A stretch of DNA of 7,469 nt from Oscillospiraceae bacterium (lineage in GTDB: Bacteria > Bacillota > Clostridia > Oscillospirales > Oscillospiraceae): assembly GCA_029067025.1 (NCBI GenBank), contig JAIEFH010000323.1, positions 1 to 7,469 of the forward strand. Reading direction: 5' to 3'. Position 1 is the first letter of the stretch. Each line of letters starts with the position of its first letter. This document shows positions 1 to 6,354 of this stretch, in pieces. The notes beneath the pieces were generated by a model that was not told the origin of the DNA, made no database searches, and was given only the letters and a program-made list of their open reading frames with translations. Both the position numbers and the translations under genes were made by a program.

Positions 1-2
1 TA

Positions 3-500
3 TGGTGTTGTCGGCTGCGTTTTATGTGTTTTAGTTACATGGCGGGGTCCTTGGTGGTCACCGTGTGCTCTTTCAGCAAAATTGAGGGGGACGACAAGGG
101 CTGCGCCGCCACGGTCAGCTTCAAGGCCGTGGATGGGGACGACATGGCCCGGGATCTGGCCGCCCTCCGGGGGGCCGCGAAAAAGTACGGCGTGGACATC
201 GAAATCGCCCCCGCCTCCGAGTACCACGAACCCGCCGACATGGGCCGCCCCGCCTTTGCCTACACTATGGAGCGCATCGCGGCGGTGCTCCCGGACTACC
301 CGGCGGTGCCCTTCATCCTGCCCGCCGGGACGGACGCCCGGTGGCTCACCGACATCTGTCCCTGCGTACTACGCTTCGCGCCCATCCGGCTGTCCGCCCA
401 GCAATTGGGCTCCGTCCACTCGGAGAACGAGAATATCGACCTGGACGCCATTGCCGCCGCTGTGGCCTTTTACACCGATTTTCTGCGCAATTACCGATAA
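3..500 (+). CDS. M20-family metallopeptidase, C-terminal part (5' end outside window)
   Basis: The frame is open from the left edge to the TAA at 498-500. The first ATG (position 24) has no ribosome site, so the gene very probably starts upstream and 165 codons are visible. The end matches the C-terminal catalytic region of M20 peptidases. A GTDAR motif sits at 327-341, followed by RFAPIRLSAQQLGSVHSENE. The His of VHSENE (codon 417-419) aligns with the C-terminal zinc ligand of this family (His385 of carboxypeptidase G2). A final helix ending AFYTDFLRNYR is also typical. The first visible part (about CAATVSFKAVDGDD) looks like the last strands of the dimerisation domain returning to the catalytic domain. 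M20 enzymes are cytoplasmic zinc or cobalt hydrolases of peptides, acyl-amino acids or carbamoyl compounds. The GTDAR form resembles the PM20D1-like carboxypeptidase/dipeptidase group more than the hydantoinase/carbamoylase group. The other metal ligands lie off the window, so activity and substrate cannot be judged. Confidence 0.85.
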   Translation, partial: WCCRLRFMCFSYMAGSLVVTVCSFSKIEGDDKGCAATVSFKAVDGDDMARDLAALRGAAKKYGVDIEIAPASEYHEPADMGRPAFAYTMERIAAVLPDYPAVPFILPAGTDARWLTDICPCVLRFAPIRLSAQQLGSVHSENENIDLDAIAAAVAFYTDFLRNYR

Positions 501-509
501 AACGTTATA

Positions 510-532
510 TTCCCGCCCCTTTGGAGTGGGAA
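510..532 (+). other. weak hairpin between the peptidase and ATC hydrolase-like genes
   Basis: An imperfect inverted repeat begins TTCCC and ends GGGAA, with nine of ten positions pairing (one is G-T) around a TTT loop. No T-run follows, so it is at best a weak terminator or processing site. It lies in the 67-bp gap between two codirectional genes. No convincing promoter is seen in the gap, so the two genes could be cotranscribed. Confidence 0.25.
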
Positions 533-567
533 CGCGTCACAAATTATTTCGGAGAGGGAGAGAGAGT

Positions 568-1065
568 ATGAGCAAGGTCAAAAACGAGGCAAAAATTAAG
601 AATCCGCTGATCGTGGCCATCCGAGAGCAGTTGGAGCACCGGGCGCTGTGGATGTACCTGCTGTGCGACGAGGCCGCCAAAAAGGGGCTGAAGGCGGAGG
701 ACTACGCCCCCGCCGCCATCCGCCGCTGCGGGCTGTACCAGGGCGGACTGCTGCGCAAAAAAGCCGGGGGCGGGCCGTCCCTCAAGGGGCTGAAAAAGAC
801 GCTGTTCTCCAAATTCGCCCAGTGGGTGTTCGAGATGGACATCAAGCGCTGCGACGACGACCATCTGGACATCGACTTCCACTACTGCCCCCTGGTGAAG
901 GCGTGGCAGAAGCAGGGCTGCTCCGACGAGGAGATCCGCCTGCTGTGCGACCACGCCATGTGCGGCGACCGGGGCATCGCGGAGAGCTTCGGGTGCGAAC
1001 TGGATCTGCCCGCCACCATCGCCTGGGGGGATGACGTGTGCCAGATCCGCTTTGTGCGCCGCTGA
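568..1065 (+). CDS. ATC hydrolase-like protein (L-2-amino-thiazoline-4-carboxylic acid hydrolase family)
   Basis: This is a 165-residue soluble protein with no signal peptide or membrane segment. The ATG at 568 is chosen because a purine-rich GGAGAGGGAG site (551-560) lies just upstream. The same frame is open much further upstream, but that extension only overlaps the peptidase gene in another frame. The C-terminal half resembles the ATC hydrolase domain: DFHYCPLVKAW (C107), a Cys/Asp-rich LLCDHAMCGDRG segment (C127, C132), then a late Ala-Trp-Gly-Asp-Asp-x-Cys motif (C158) before the final strand. Cysteines are frequent (33, 54, 107, 118, 127, 132, 143, 158). In Pseudomonas the namesake enzyme opens the thiazoline ring of L-ATC to N-carbamoyl-L-cysteine on the way to cysteine. 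In Clostridia the domain is widespread and mostly uncharacterised, so the substrate here is open. The gene follows the M20 gene by 67 bp and ends just before a strong hairpin. I am confident of a real gene, moderately of the family, and not of the reaction. Confidence 0.75.
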   Translation: MSKVKNEAKIKNPLIVAIREQLEHRALWMYLLCDEAAKKGLKAEDYAPAAIRRCGLYQGGLLRKKAGGGPSLKGLKKTLFSKFAQWVFEMDIKRCDDDHLDIDFHYCPLVKAWQKQGCSDEEIRLLCDHAMCGDRGIAESFGCELDLPATIAWGDDVCQIRFVRR

Positions 1066-1091
1066 GAACAGCGCGGGATCTCCAACGATAA

Positions 1092-1127
1092 GAAAGGCCG
1101 CGGTGACTTTTGTCACCGCGGCCTTTC
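1092..1127. terminator. bidirectional intrinsic terminator between convergent genes
   Basis: A perfect 16-bp inverted repeat (arms 1092-1107 and 1112-1127) encloses a TTTT loop. Each arm runs from a GAAAGG edge into a CCGCGGTGAC core, so each strand gives a GC-rich stem ending in CCTTTC. It sits 26 bp after the stop of the rightward ATC hydrolase-like gene and 2 bp beyond the stop of the leftward response regulator gene. That is where a shared terminator is expected. There is no long T-run outside the stem, so efficiency may be modest. Confidence 0.8.
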
Positions 1128-1129
1128 AT

Positions 1130-1885
1130 TCATCTGCTGGTATCCTGGTATTCCGATGGGGACACCCCCACCAGCTTCTTGAAGGTGGCGGAAAAGTAGG
1201 TGATGTCCTTGTAACCCACCTGCTCCGCCACCTCATAGACCTTGGCCCGGCAGTCCCGCAGCAGCTCCATGGCTTTGTGGATGCGGTAGCGGGTGAGGTA
1301 GTTGAGCAGGGTGTAGTCCGTCTCTTTTTTGAACAGATGGCTGAGGTGGCCCTCGCTGAGGCCCAGATGCTGGGCGATCACACCTACGGAGATGCCCGGG
1401 TCGTTGTAGTGGGCGCCGATATAGTCCATGGCCCCCAGCACATACTTGCTCTTGTTCCCCTTTTTCAGGCCCAAAATGGGCGGGGCTGACCCGCCCTCCG
1501 CCCCGGAGGCTGGCCCGAGCCGGCGGCGCAGATTGGTCACCGCCCGCTCCAGATCCCCGTCGTGGAAGGGTTTGAGCAGGAAGTCCACCGCCCCCAGCCG
1601 CAGGGCGGACTGGGCGTACTCAAAGCTGTCATAGGCGGTGAGGATGATGACGCAGGCGGTACACCCCCGCTCCCGCAGGCGGCGGATCATCTCCAGCCCA
1701 TCCATCTTGGGCATTTTCAGATCGGTGATGATGAGGGTGGGGTCGTACCGCTCCACGGCGTCCAGCGCCTCCTCGCCGTTAGACGCCTCCCCAACGACCA
1801 CGCAGTCCAGGGCGGCCCAGTCCACCGCCAGCACGATGCCCTTTCGGATCAACTCCTCGTCCTCGACCACTAAGACCTTCAGCAT
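1130..1885 (-). CDS. YesN-type response regulator (receiver plus AraC-type DNA-binding domain)
   Basis: This 251-residue cytoplasmic regulator has two domains. The receiver spans residues 1-123, with the acidic pair E8/D9, phospho-acceptor D55 in IITDLKMPKMDG, T83 and K105 (LLKPF). After a short Gly/Ala/Pro linker (about 124-145), an AraC-type double helix-turn-helix fills 148-251. Its first recognition region is around VGVIAQHLGLSEGHLSHLFK, and the family signature lies around VAEQVGYKDITYFSATFKK. At 251 residues it is a short YesN, lacking the long middle region of many members. The ATG overlaps the kinase gene by 7 bp and has an AAGGAGG site 7 nt upstream (1893-1899), so translation is coupled. 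By family precedent, phosphorylation by the adjacent kinase drives dimer binding to direct repeats and activates a nearby transporter operon. The divergent operon starting at 4893 is the obvious target. Confidence 0.95.
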   Translation of the reverse strand: MLKVLVVEDEELIRKGIVLAVDWAALDCVVVGEASNGEEALDAVERYDPTLIITDLKMPKMDGLEMIRRLRERGCTACVIILTAYDSFEYAQSALRLGAVDFLLKPFHDGDLERAVTNLRRRLGPASGAEGGSAPPILGLKKGNKSKYVLGAMDYIGAHYNDPGISVGVIAQHLGLSEGHLSHLFKKETDYTLLNYLTRYRIHKAMELLRDCRAKVYEVAEQVGYKDITYFSATFKKLVGVSPSEYQDTSR

Positions 1886-3588
1886 TCCGCTCCCTCCTTC
1901 CGGCGGATGGGCAGGGTGGCCATGACCACCGCGCCCTTGCCCTGGGCGCTGTTTTGCAGGGTCAGGCCATACCCCTCTCCATAATACTTTAATAGGATGG
2001 TGTCCACGTTGTAAAGCCCCAGATGCCCCTGCCGCCGGTCGATCTGCCGGAAGCCGCCCAGCATGTCCGGGGGGAAGCCCGCCCCGTTGTCGGCAACGGT
2101 GAGGCGCAGCATACCGCCGGCCGTCTCCGCCACATCCACCTCCACCGTGCCGTTTTCCACCCCATCCACCCCGTGGAGGATGGCGTTCTCCACAATGGGC
2201 TGGAGGATCATCTTGGGCACCAGACAGTCCTCCAGAGTTGCGGGCAGGGACAGGGTAAAGGCAAAGGAGTCGGACAGCCGAATGCGCTGGATTTCAATGT
2301 AGCGCATCAAAATCTCCGCCTCCCGCCCCAGAGGGACGAATTCCTCCGGGGAGATGCAGAAGCGCAGGATGTCCGCCAGGTCGGTGGACATCAGCGCCAC
2401 CTGGGGCACCTTGTTGATCTTGCTGATCCACTTCATGGTGTCCAGGGTGTTGCACAGGAAATGGGGGTTGAGCTGAGCCTGGAGCATCCGGATCTGGGCC
2501 TCGTTCAGCTCCCGCTGGTTCTCCACCAGCAGCTCCCGGTTGCGCTTGAGGGCGGCCACCATGTCGTTGAACCGCTGGGCCAGCTCTCCCAATTCGTCGT
2601 CCTGATATCGGGCCACCTGCACGTCCAGGTTATCCCGCTCCACCTCCCGGATGGCTCCCTGGAACTGGGCGATGGGCCGGAACATCTGGCGGCTGAGGGA
2701 CAGGCTCATCAGCACTGAAATGACCACACAGATCAAGGCGCTGGAGGCGCTGACGGTGTACAGCAGGCCCATGGTTTCCCGGTTGAACACCTGGGGCCGC
2801 TGGAGGACAAGGTACAGCCCCATGGGGGCGTGGCGCTCCACGCTGTAAAGGAAGTTGTCGGAAAAGCCCTCCAGACCCTGGCCGGACAGCAGGCGGCCGC
2901 GCAGCTCCGCTGACAGGGAGACGGCCAGGGAGGGCTGGGCGCAGTACACCGGCCGCCAGTAGTCGCTGAGCAGGATCAGCGTGCCCTGGGCGCCGTAAAC
3001 ACCCTCCAGCATCTGGCGCAGGTCGGACTGGTACAGGCTGATCACTACATAGCCCGCTCTGCCCCCGTCCTGATCCGTGAGAACCGCCGCCCCCAGGAGC
3101 AGGGGAGAACCGGTGTCGGTGGGATCTCCGGCGGCGGTGAAGGCCAGCGCGTCCCGTTCCTCCGCCTGGTACAGCACCCCCCAGTTGAGGGAAAGCCGCC
3201 GCTCTGCGGGAGCGTTCCGGGTGGAATAGCGCCAATTGCCCTCCTTGTCGTACAGATCGAACCGTGCGTGGTTCCGGGCGGTCCCGGCAGCGGAGAAAAG
3301 CTGGGCGTTCACCTGGGTGTCCTCCACTCCGCCGACCGTCAGCGCGCCCAGCACCAGCGGATCCCTCCGAAGGGCATCCACGGCGTCGGAAAAGCCGGCA
3401 TATTCCTCGTCCATGACCCGCAGGGCGTGGCCCAGGTGATCCCGGGCCTGCTCCTCGGCGGTGTCGGTCATGCGCAGGCGAAAGATTTGCAGAAGCATAG
3501 CTGAGCAGATGAGCAGCGGCACCAAGGCCGCCGCCAGAAGCGCCCCGAACAGCCGCGTCCGAAAGGAGGCGGTCAATCGTTTTTTCAT
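1879..3588 (-). CDS. YesM-type sensor histidine kinase (membrane, extracytoplasmic sensor, HAMP, His_kinase, HATPase)
   Basis: The 569-residue kinase has two membrane segments, at about 13-36 and 273-298. They flank a roughly 235-residue outside domain. That domain contains RFDLYDKEGNWRYSTRN (109-125), a Cache-like strand-turn motif. A HAMP linker follows at about 297-350, then the His_kinase domain with the H-box QLNPHFLCNTLD (phospho-acceptor H376). Family members usually have Tyr where this protein has C379. The ATPase domain shows the N-box ILQPIVENAILHG (N468), the D-N-G-A-G box (500-504) and a GHLGLYN lid region (521-527). All catalytic elements look intact. The start overlaps the upstream binding-protein stop by 4 bp (ATGA), with GGAGG 7 nt upstream (3596-3600). 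Its own stop overlaps the regulator start. Overlap on both sides argues for stoichiometric production of sensor protein, kinase and regulator. It probably senses through the neighbouring lipoprotein rather than, or in addition to, direct ligand binding. That part is inference from gene order. Confidence 0.95.
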   Translation of the reverse strand: MKKRLTASFRTRLFGALLAAALVPLLICSAMLLQIFRLRMTDTAEEQARDHLGHALRVMDEEYAGFSDAVDALRRDPLVLGALTVGGVEDTQVNAQLFSAAGTARNHARFDLYDKEGNWRYSTRNAPAERRLSLNWGVLYQAEERDALAFTAAGDPTDTGSPLLLGAAVLTDQDGGRAGYVVISLYQSDLRQMLEGVYGAQGTLILLSDYWRPVYCAQPSLAVSLSAELRGRLLSGQGLEGFSDNFLYSVERHAPMGLYLVLQRPQVFNRETMGLLYTVSASSALICVVISVLMSLSLSRQMFRPIAQFQGAIREVERDNLDVQVARYQDDELGELAQRFNDMVAALKRNRELLVENQRELNEAQIRMLQAQLNPHFLCNTLDTMKWISKINKVPQVALMSTDLADILRFCISPEEFVPLGREAEILMRYIEIQRIRLSDSFAFTLSLPATLEDCLVPKMILQPIVENAILHGVDGVENGTVEVDVAETAGGMLRLTVADNGAGFPPDMLGGFRQIDRRQGHLGLYNVDTILLKYYGEGYGLTLQNSAQGKGAVVMATLPIRRKEGAEC

Positions 3589-4613
3589 GGCGCGTCCTCC
3601 CCGATGTAGAACGCCCAGGTCATGAGGATCGCGTCCCGGTCCCGGACGGCCTGGTTCAGGTCGTAGCCCGCCACGGGCAGCTCGTCCAGAGCGGGCAGAT
3701 CAGCCAGGGATTCCACATCGTCCCGGACAGGGCGGCGGCAGAACTGCCCCACCAGCAGCTCCTGCACCTCCCGGCTGACGGTGAAGTCCAGGAAAAGCTT
3801 CGCGTTCTCCCCATGGGGCGCCCCCTTCACCACGGCGCTGCCGTCGGGAACACAACTCAGCCCATCCTCTGGGTAGACCATGGCGATGTCCATCCCGTCG
3901 GCAATGCGCTTGAGCGCGGTCTCCTCCAGGGTGGCCCCGGCCAGGGCGGAGCCGTCCACCACGGCGGTGAGCACCGCGCCGGAGGAATCCAGCTGCGCGC
4001 CGCCCAGGTTCTCCGCGAAGGTCCGGATGACCGCCTCCCGATCCCCGCCCAGGGCAGTGATCATGGTGACCAGGGCAGTGAAGGACGACCCGGACGCCGC
4101 TGGGTCGGGGAAGGCGATCCGTCCCCGGAGGGCGGGATCCAGCAGGTCGGCCCAGCCGCTGACCTGCCCCGGGGACACCAGCTTGGTGTTGTAGATCAGC
4201 ACCACCGGCAGGGCGGAAAAGGGCGTCCACAAATCATCCGGGGAGCGGAAGCGCGCTAAAATATGCTCCGCCCCGGCGCAGGTGTAGGGGGTGAAGCAGT
4301 CCCGGTAGGTCTCCAGGCTCTCTATGCCGCCGCCAAACATCACGTCCGCCACGGGGGCCTTGTCCTCTTGGGCGATGCGCTCCAAAAGCTCGCTGGTGGC
4401 CCCGTACACCACGTCCACCCAGATGCCGGTGCGCTCCTCAAATTCCTTGACGATGGGCCGCCAGACCTCCTCTTTGTGGGAGGTGTACACCACCAGCCGG
4501 TGGCCTTCGTCCGGGGCGTAGTCCGGGGCGGACGGCTCCGGCCCGGCGGCGCAGGCGGCCAGGCTCAGCAGCAGCGCCAGGGCCAAAATAACAGACAGAA
4601 CACTTCGCTTCAC
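3585..4613 (-). CDS. AfuA/FbpA-like solute-binding lipoprotein, probable sensor partner of the kinase
   Basis: The 342-residue protein has a short basic N-terminus, a hydrophobic stretch and lipobox LAAC, with lipidated C21, so it should be anchored outside the membrane. The start is GTG (4613-4611). A GGGGGTG site (4619-4625) precedes it by 5 nt, and the signal peptide begins directly there. Features of the iron/sugar-phosphate type family 1 binding proteins appear in order: VVYTSHKEEVWRPIVKEFEE (42-60), ADVMFGGGIESL (89-100), ALPVVLIYNTKL (134-145), a W-x-DLLDPALRGRIAFPDP segment (154-171), MDIAMVYPEDG (241-251) and a Gly-Glu-Asn-Ala-Lys-x-Phe-x-Asp-Phe helix (268-277). It is the first gene of the operon and is translationally coupled to the kinase. 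No permease or ATPase gene lies in this operon, and the transporter across the promoter region has its own binding protein. This points to ligand presentation to the kinase, as PgtC does for PgtB. The ligand is unknown. A dual role in transport cannot be excluded. Confidence 0.9.
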   Translation of the reverse strand: MKRSVLSVILALALLLSLAACAAGPEPSAPDYAPDEGHRLVVYTSHKEEVWRPIVKEFEERTGIWVDVVYGATSELLERIAQEDKAPVADVMFGGGIESLETYRDCFTPYTCAGAEHILARFRSPDDLWTPFSALPVVLIYNTKLVSPGQVSGWADLLDPALRGRIAFPDPAASGSSFTALVTMITALGGDREAVIRTFAENLGGAQLDSSGAVLTAVVDGSALAGATLEETALKRIADGMDIAMVYPEDGLSCVPDGSAVVKGAPHGENAKLFLDFTVSREVQELLVGQFCRRPVRDDVESLADLPALDELPVAGYDLNQAVRDRDAILMTWAFYIGEDAP

Positions 4614-4660
4614 TGTGACACCCCCAAAATGCGCGATCCGGCTCCGCGCCGCTTTCCTAT

Positions 4661-4699
4661 CATAGCCGCTGGCCGCCGCAGGGCTTGCCCGCCGCTATG
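4661..4699 (-). other. leader hairpin upstream of the sensor operon
   Basis: Outer arms CATAGC (4661-4666) and GCTATG (4694-4699) are perfectly complementary. Inside, GGC (4671-4673) pairs with GCC (4691-4693) and GGG (4681-4683) with CCC (4688-4690). It would lie in the roughly 95-nt untranslated leader between the predicted minus-strand start of transcription and the GTG at 4613. It could affect RNA stability or be incidental in GC-rich DNA. It matches no riboswitch class I recognise. Confidence 0.3.
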
Positions 4700-4714
4700 C
4701 TGCAATTTGCTGAT

Positions 4715-4723
4715 ATTATATCA
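4715..4723 (-). promoter_or_regulatory. extended -10 promoter for the sensor operon
   Basis: On the minus strand the sequence reads TGATATAAT: a perfect TATAAT (4720-4715) directly preceded by the TGn of an extended -10 element. The expected -35 position (about 4743-4738) reads TGAAAC, a poor match, as is common for extended -10 or activator-dependent promoters. A TTGACA at 4733-4728 is too close (7 bp) to serve as its -35. The -10 lies within a 13-bp palindrome, TGATAT-T-ATATCA (4711-4723), which could be an operator. The promoter is about 100 bp upstream of the GTG at 4613. Confidence 0.55.
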
Positions 4724-4775
4724 CAAATGTCAAAATGGTTTCATCAAATTTTCACAACTTCCGCAGAAATTTTCA
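4724..4775. promoter_or_regulatory. 21-bp-spaced A/T-rich repeats, candidate response-regulator operator
   Basis: The 9-mer AAATTTTCA occurs exactly at 4746-4754 and 4767-4775, 21 bp apart. A degenerate third copy, CAAATGTCA, lies at 4724-4732, and its CAAAT is again 21 bp from the CAAAT at 4745. Twenty-one base pairs is two helical turns, the usual spacing of direct half-sites bound by AraC-type dimers. The group sits between the two divergent -10 elements, so one regulator could act on both operons. The assignment to the YesN-type regulator is inference from position and spacing. Confidence 0.5.
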
Positions 4776-4796
4776 AGAAAACGCAGTTTTGTCCCC

Positions 4797-4825
4797 TGTT
4801 CATTTTGCTCAACCCAGCTTATAAT
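4797..4825 (+). promoter_or_regulatory. promoter for the transporter operon
   Basis: A perfect TATAAT lies at 4820-4825. The best hexamer at 17-bp spacing is TGTTCA (4797-4802), which matches TTGACA at only three positions, and there is no extended TGn. A good -10 with a poor -35 fits activator dependence. It would give a leader of about 60 nt before the ATG at 4893. Confidence 0.5.
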
Positions 4826-4880
4826 AAAATTGACGGTGGAGTTATGGGATAGCGCCACTGAATTTGTCAGGAATGACGAA

Positions 4881-4885
4881 GGAGG
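4881..4885 (+). promoter_or_regulatory. ribosome binding site that fixes the start at 4893
   Basis: GGAGG, within GAAGGAGG, lies 7 nt before ATG 4893-4895. The reading frame stays open for 210 more codons upstream, across the divergent promoters and into the opposite-strand gene. This site and the lipoprotein signal that follows rule out the longer start. A second ATG at 4899 is less well spaced. Confidence 0.85.
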
Positions 4886-4892
4886 AACGAAA

Positions 4893-6314
4893 ATGAACAT
4901 GAAAAAGTTAATCTCTCTGCTTTTGGCGGCTGCTATGATGCTGGCCTTGGCTGCCTGCGGCGGCAAGCCCGCCGCCAACACCAACCCGCCCGATGACAAC
5001 AAGGATCCCGCGGCCAGCACTCCCGCGGACAACAACCCGGAGCCCGCCAAGCCCGACGACACCAACCTGAGCGACGTGCAGAAGATCATCAAGGAAGCCC
5101 AGGGCATGACCCTTGAGGAACTGGCCAAGAAGGCCATTGAGGAGTCCAACGGCAAGACCTTCTTCGGCGTGGGCAACTCCAGCCGCGGCAAGTCCGCTCT
5201 GCCCCTCTTCATCGAGTACCTGCAGTCCATCGACTCCAGCTACAGCATGGAGTTTGACTGGCAGCAGCCCAAGAACAACAAGATCTTCGACCAGCTCACC
5301 GCCGACTCCCTGAAGCCCGAGGGCACCTTCGCCATGACCCTCATCCAGGACGGCAACCAGATCGAGTCCAAGATGGTGCAGACCGGCATCCTGGACACCT
5401 TCGTTCCCAAGGAGTGGGCCGAGGCCAACGGCGTCTCCGCCGACAGCTATAACGGCTACCTGGCCCTCCAGACCCTGAACAAGGTCTTTATGTACAACAA
5501 CACCGGCTCCAAGAGCTACGACAACTGCTGGGACTTCGTGGCCGAGGGCGAGCATGGCCTGTACATGGACATCGACTCCGAAATCGTGGGCAAGAACTTC
5601 CTGTATATGCTCACCGAGGACACCTACGCCGGCTGGCTGAAGGACGCCTTTGACGCGCTGTCCGCCGACGAGCAGGCCTACTTCCAGCCCACCATCAACG
5701 CCATGAAGTCCGAGGCCGAGGATCTGGGCCTGGGCGCCAACGGCGCTTACGCCCTGGCCTGGATCAAGCTGTGGGTGGAGAGCTACAACGCCCAGACCGA
5801 CGACGGCCCCATCTGCAACACCCTGGTTGATAAGTCCGCCACCGACCAGTTCGGCCTGCTGGTGTACTCCAAGCTCCGCTCCGTGGAGGAGTCCAGCTCC
5901 GTCTCCGTGAACAACATCAACGTGGCGGCCTATGACGACGGCTACACCGGCATCGGCGGCTACGGCTACTGCCACTACCTGTTCGTCACCGACAACAGCC
6001 CCCTGCCCTGGACTGCCTGCGCCTTCATCGCCTACATGACCGAGACCGTGGACGGCTTCTCCGCCTGGGGCAAGGACATGGGCGGCTACTCCTCCAACCC
6101 CACCGTGGCGGAGGGCACCGAGGAGAAGTACGGCCACTCCAAGGGCGGCATGGCTGAGGACGGCACCACCGTGGAGTTCGAGGCCAAGAACGACCGCGGC
6201 TTCGACTGGTGGACCACCGACGGCAAGCTGGTGCTGGAGGATCCCGAGTACTGCGCCGACGTGTCCTTCACCGTGGGCAGCTGGGTCGAGATGCTGACCA
6301 AGTACGCCGGCTGA
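4893..6314 (+). CDS. ABC transporter substrate-binding lipoprotein (AfuA-like role, substrate unknown)
   Basis: The 473-residue precursor starts MNMKKLISLLLAAAMMLALA, with lipobox LAAC and lipidated C22. A low-complexity Pro/Asn/Asp/Ala tether (about 25-58) sets the binding domain off the membrane. The mature domain is larger than the 300-350 residues usual for AfuA/FbpA-type binders. Family-like elements are a KTFFGVGN strand (88-95), a YNNTGSKSYDNCWDF segment (201-215) where binders of this type have a Tyr-Asn-Thr hinge followed by a Trp-x-Asp/Phe motif, and NSPLPWTACAFIAYM (368-382), a Pro-x-x-Ala-like helix. I do not recognise a closer subfamily. The region is rich in Trp, Tyr and acidic residues. 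The only basis for transporter function is the signal, this overall pattern and the permease 111 bp downstream. Codons are almost uniformly C/G-ending, as expected for a highly expressed binder. It is divergent from the sensor operon and likely activated by it. Confidence 0.85.
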   Translation: MNMKKLISLLLAAAMMLALAACGGKPAANTNPPDDNKDPAASTPADNNPEPAKPDDTNLSDVQKIIKEAQGMTLEELAKKAIEESNGKTFFGVGNSSRGKSALPLFIEYLQSIDSSYSMEFDWQQPKNNKIFDQLTADSLKPEGTFAMTLIQDGNQIESKMVQTGILDTFVPKEWAEANGVSADSYNGYLALQTLNKVFMYNNTGSKSYDNCWDFVAEGEHGLYMDIDSEIVGKNFLYMLTEDTYAGWLKDAFDALSADEQAYFQPTINAMKSEAEDLGLGANGAYALAWIKLWVESYNAQTDDGPICNTLVDKSATDQFGLLVYSKLRSVEESSSVSVNNINVAAYDDGYTGIGGYGYCHYLFVTDNSPLPWTACAFIAYMTETVDGFSAWGKDMGGYSSNPTVAEGTEEKYGHSKGGMAEDGTTVEFEAKNDRGFDWWTTDGKLVLEDPEYCADVSFTVGSWVEMLTKYAG

Positions 6315-6354
6315 CGCTTCGCTGACAGTCAAAATTTGAACGATTAGCGCATCA

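Noticed and set aside
82..567. N-terminal extension of the ATC hydrolase-like frame
   Set aside because: It overlaps the M20 gene in another frame and is Pro/Ser/Arg-rich without a domain. A good ribosome site precedes ATG 568.
2023..2718. 231-codon plus-strand open frame inside the kinase gene
   Set aside because: It is antisense to the intact kinase catalytic region, is His/Gln/Leu-rich, and has no supporting motif.
4728..4733. Consensus TTGACA on the minus strand as a -35 box
   Set aside because: It is only 7 bp from the TATAAT at 4720-4715, and at 17-bp spacing downstream there is only GCAAAT, so no usable pair forms.
4830..4835. TTGACG on the plus strand as a -35 box
   Set aside because: No -10-like hexamer lies 16-18 bp downstream, and it overlaps the expected start of transcription from the TATAAT at 4820.
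4263..4892. 210-codon upstream extension of the reading frame of the transporter binding protein
   Set aside because: It crosses the divergent promoters and runs antisense to the sensor lipoprotein gene. The GGAGG site and lipoprotein signal place the start at 4893.
4908..6332. 474-codon open frame on the minus strand, antisense to the binding protein
   Set aside because: It is a mirror of strong C/G third-position bias in the plus-strand gene. Its translation is Val/Gly/His/Leu-rich low complexity with no domain pattern.
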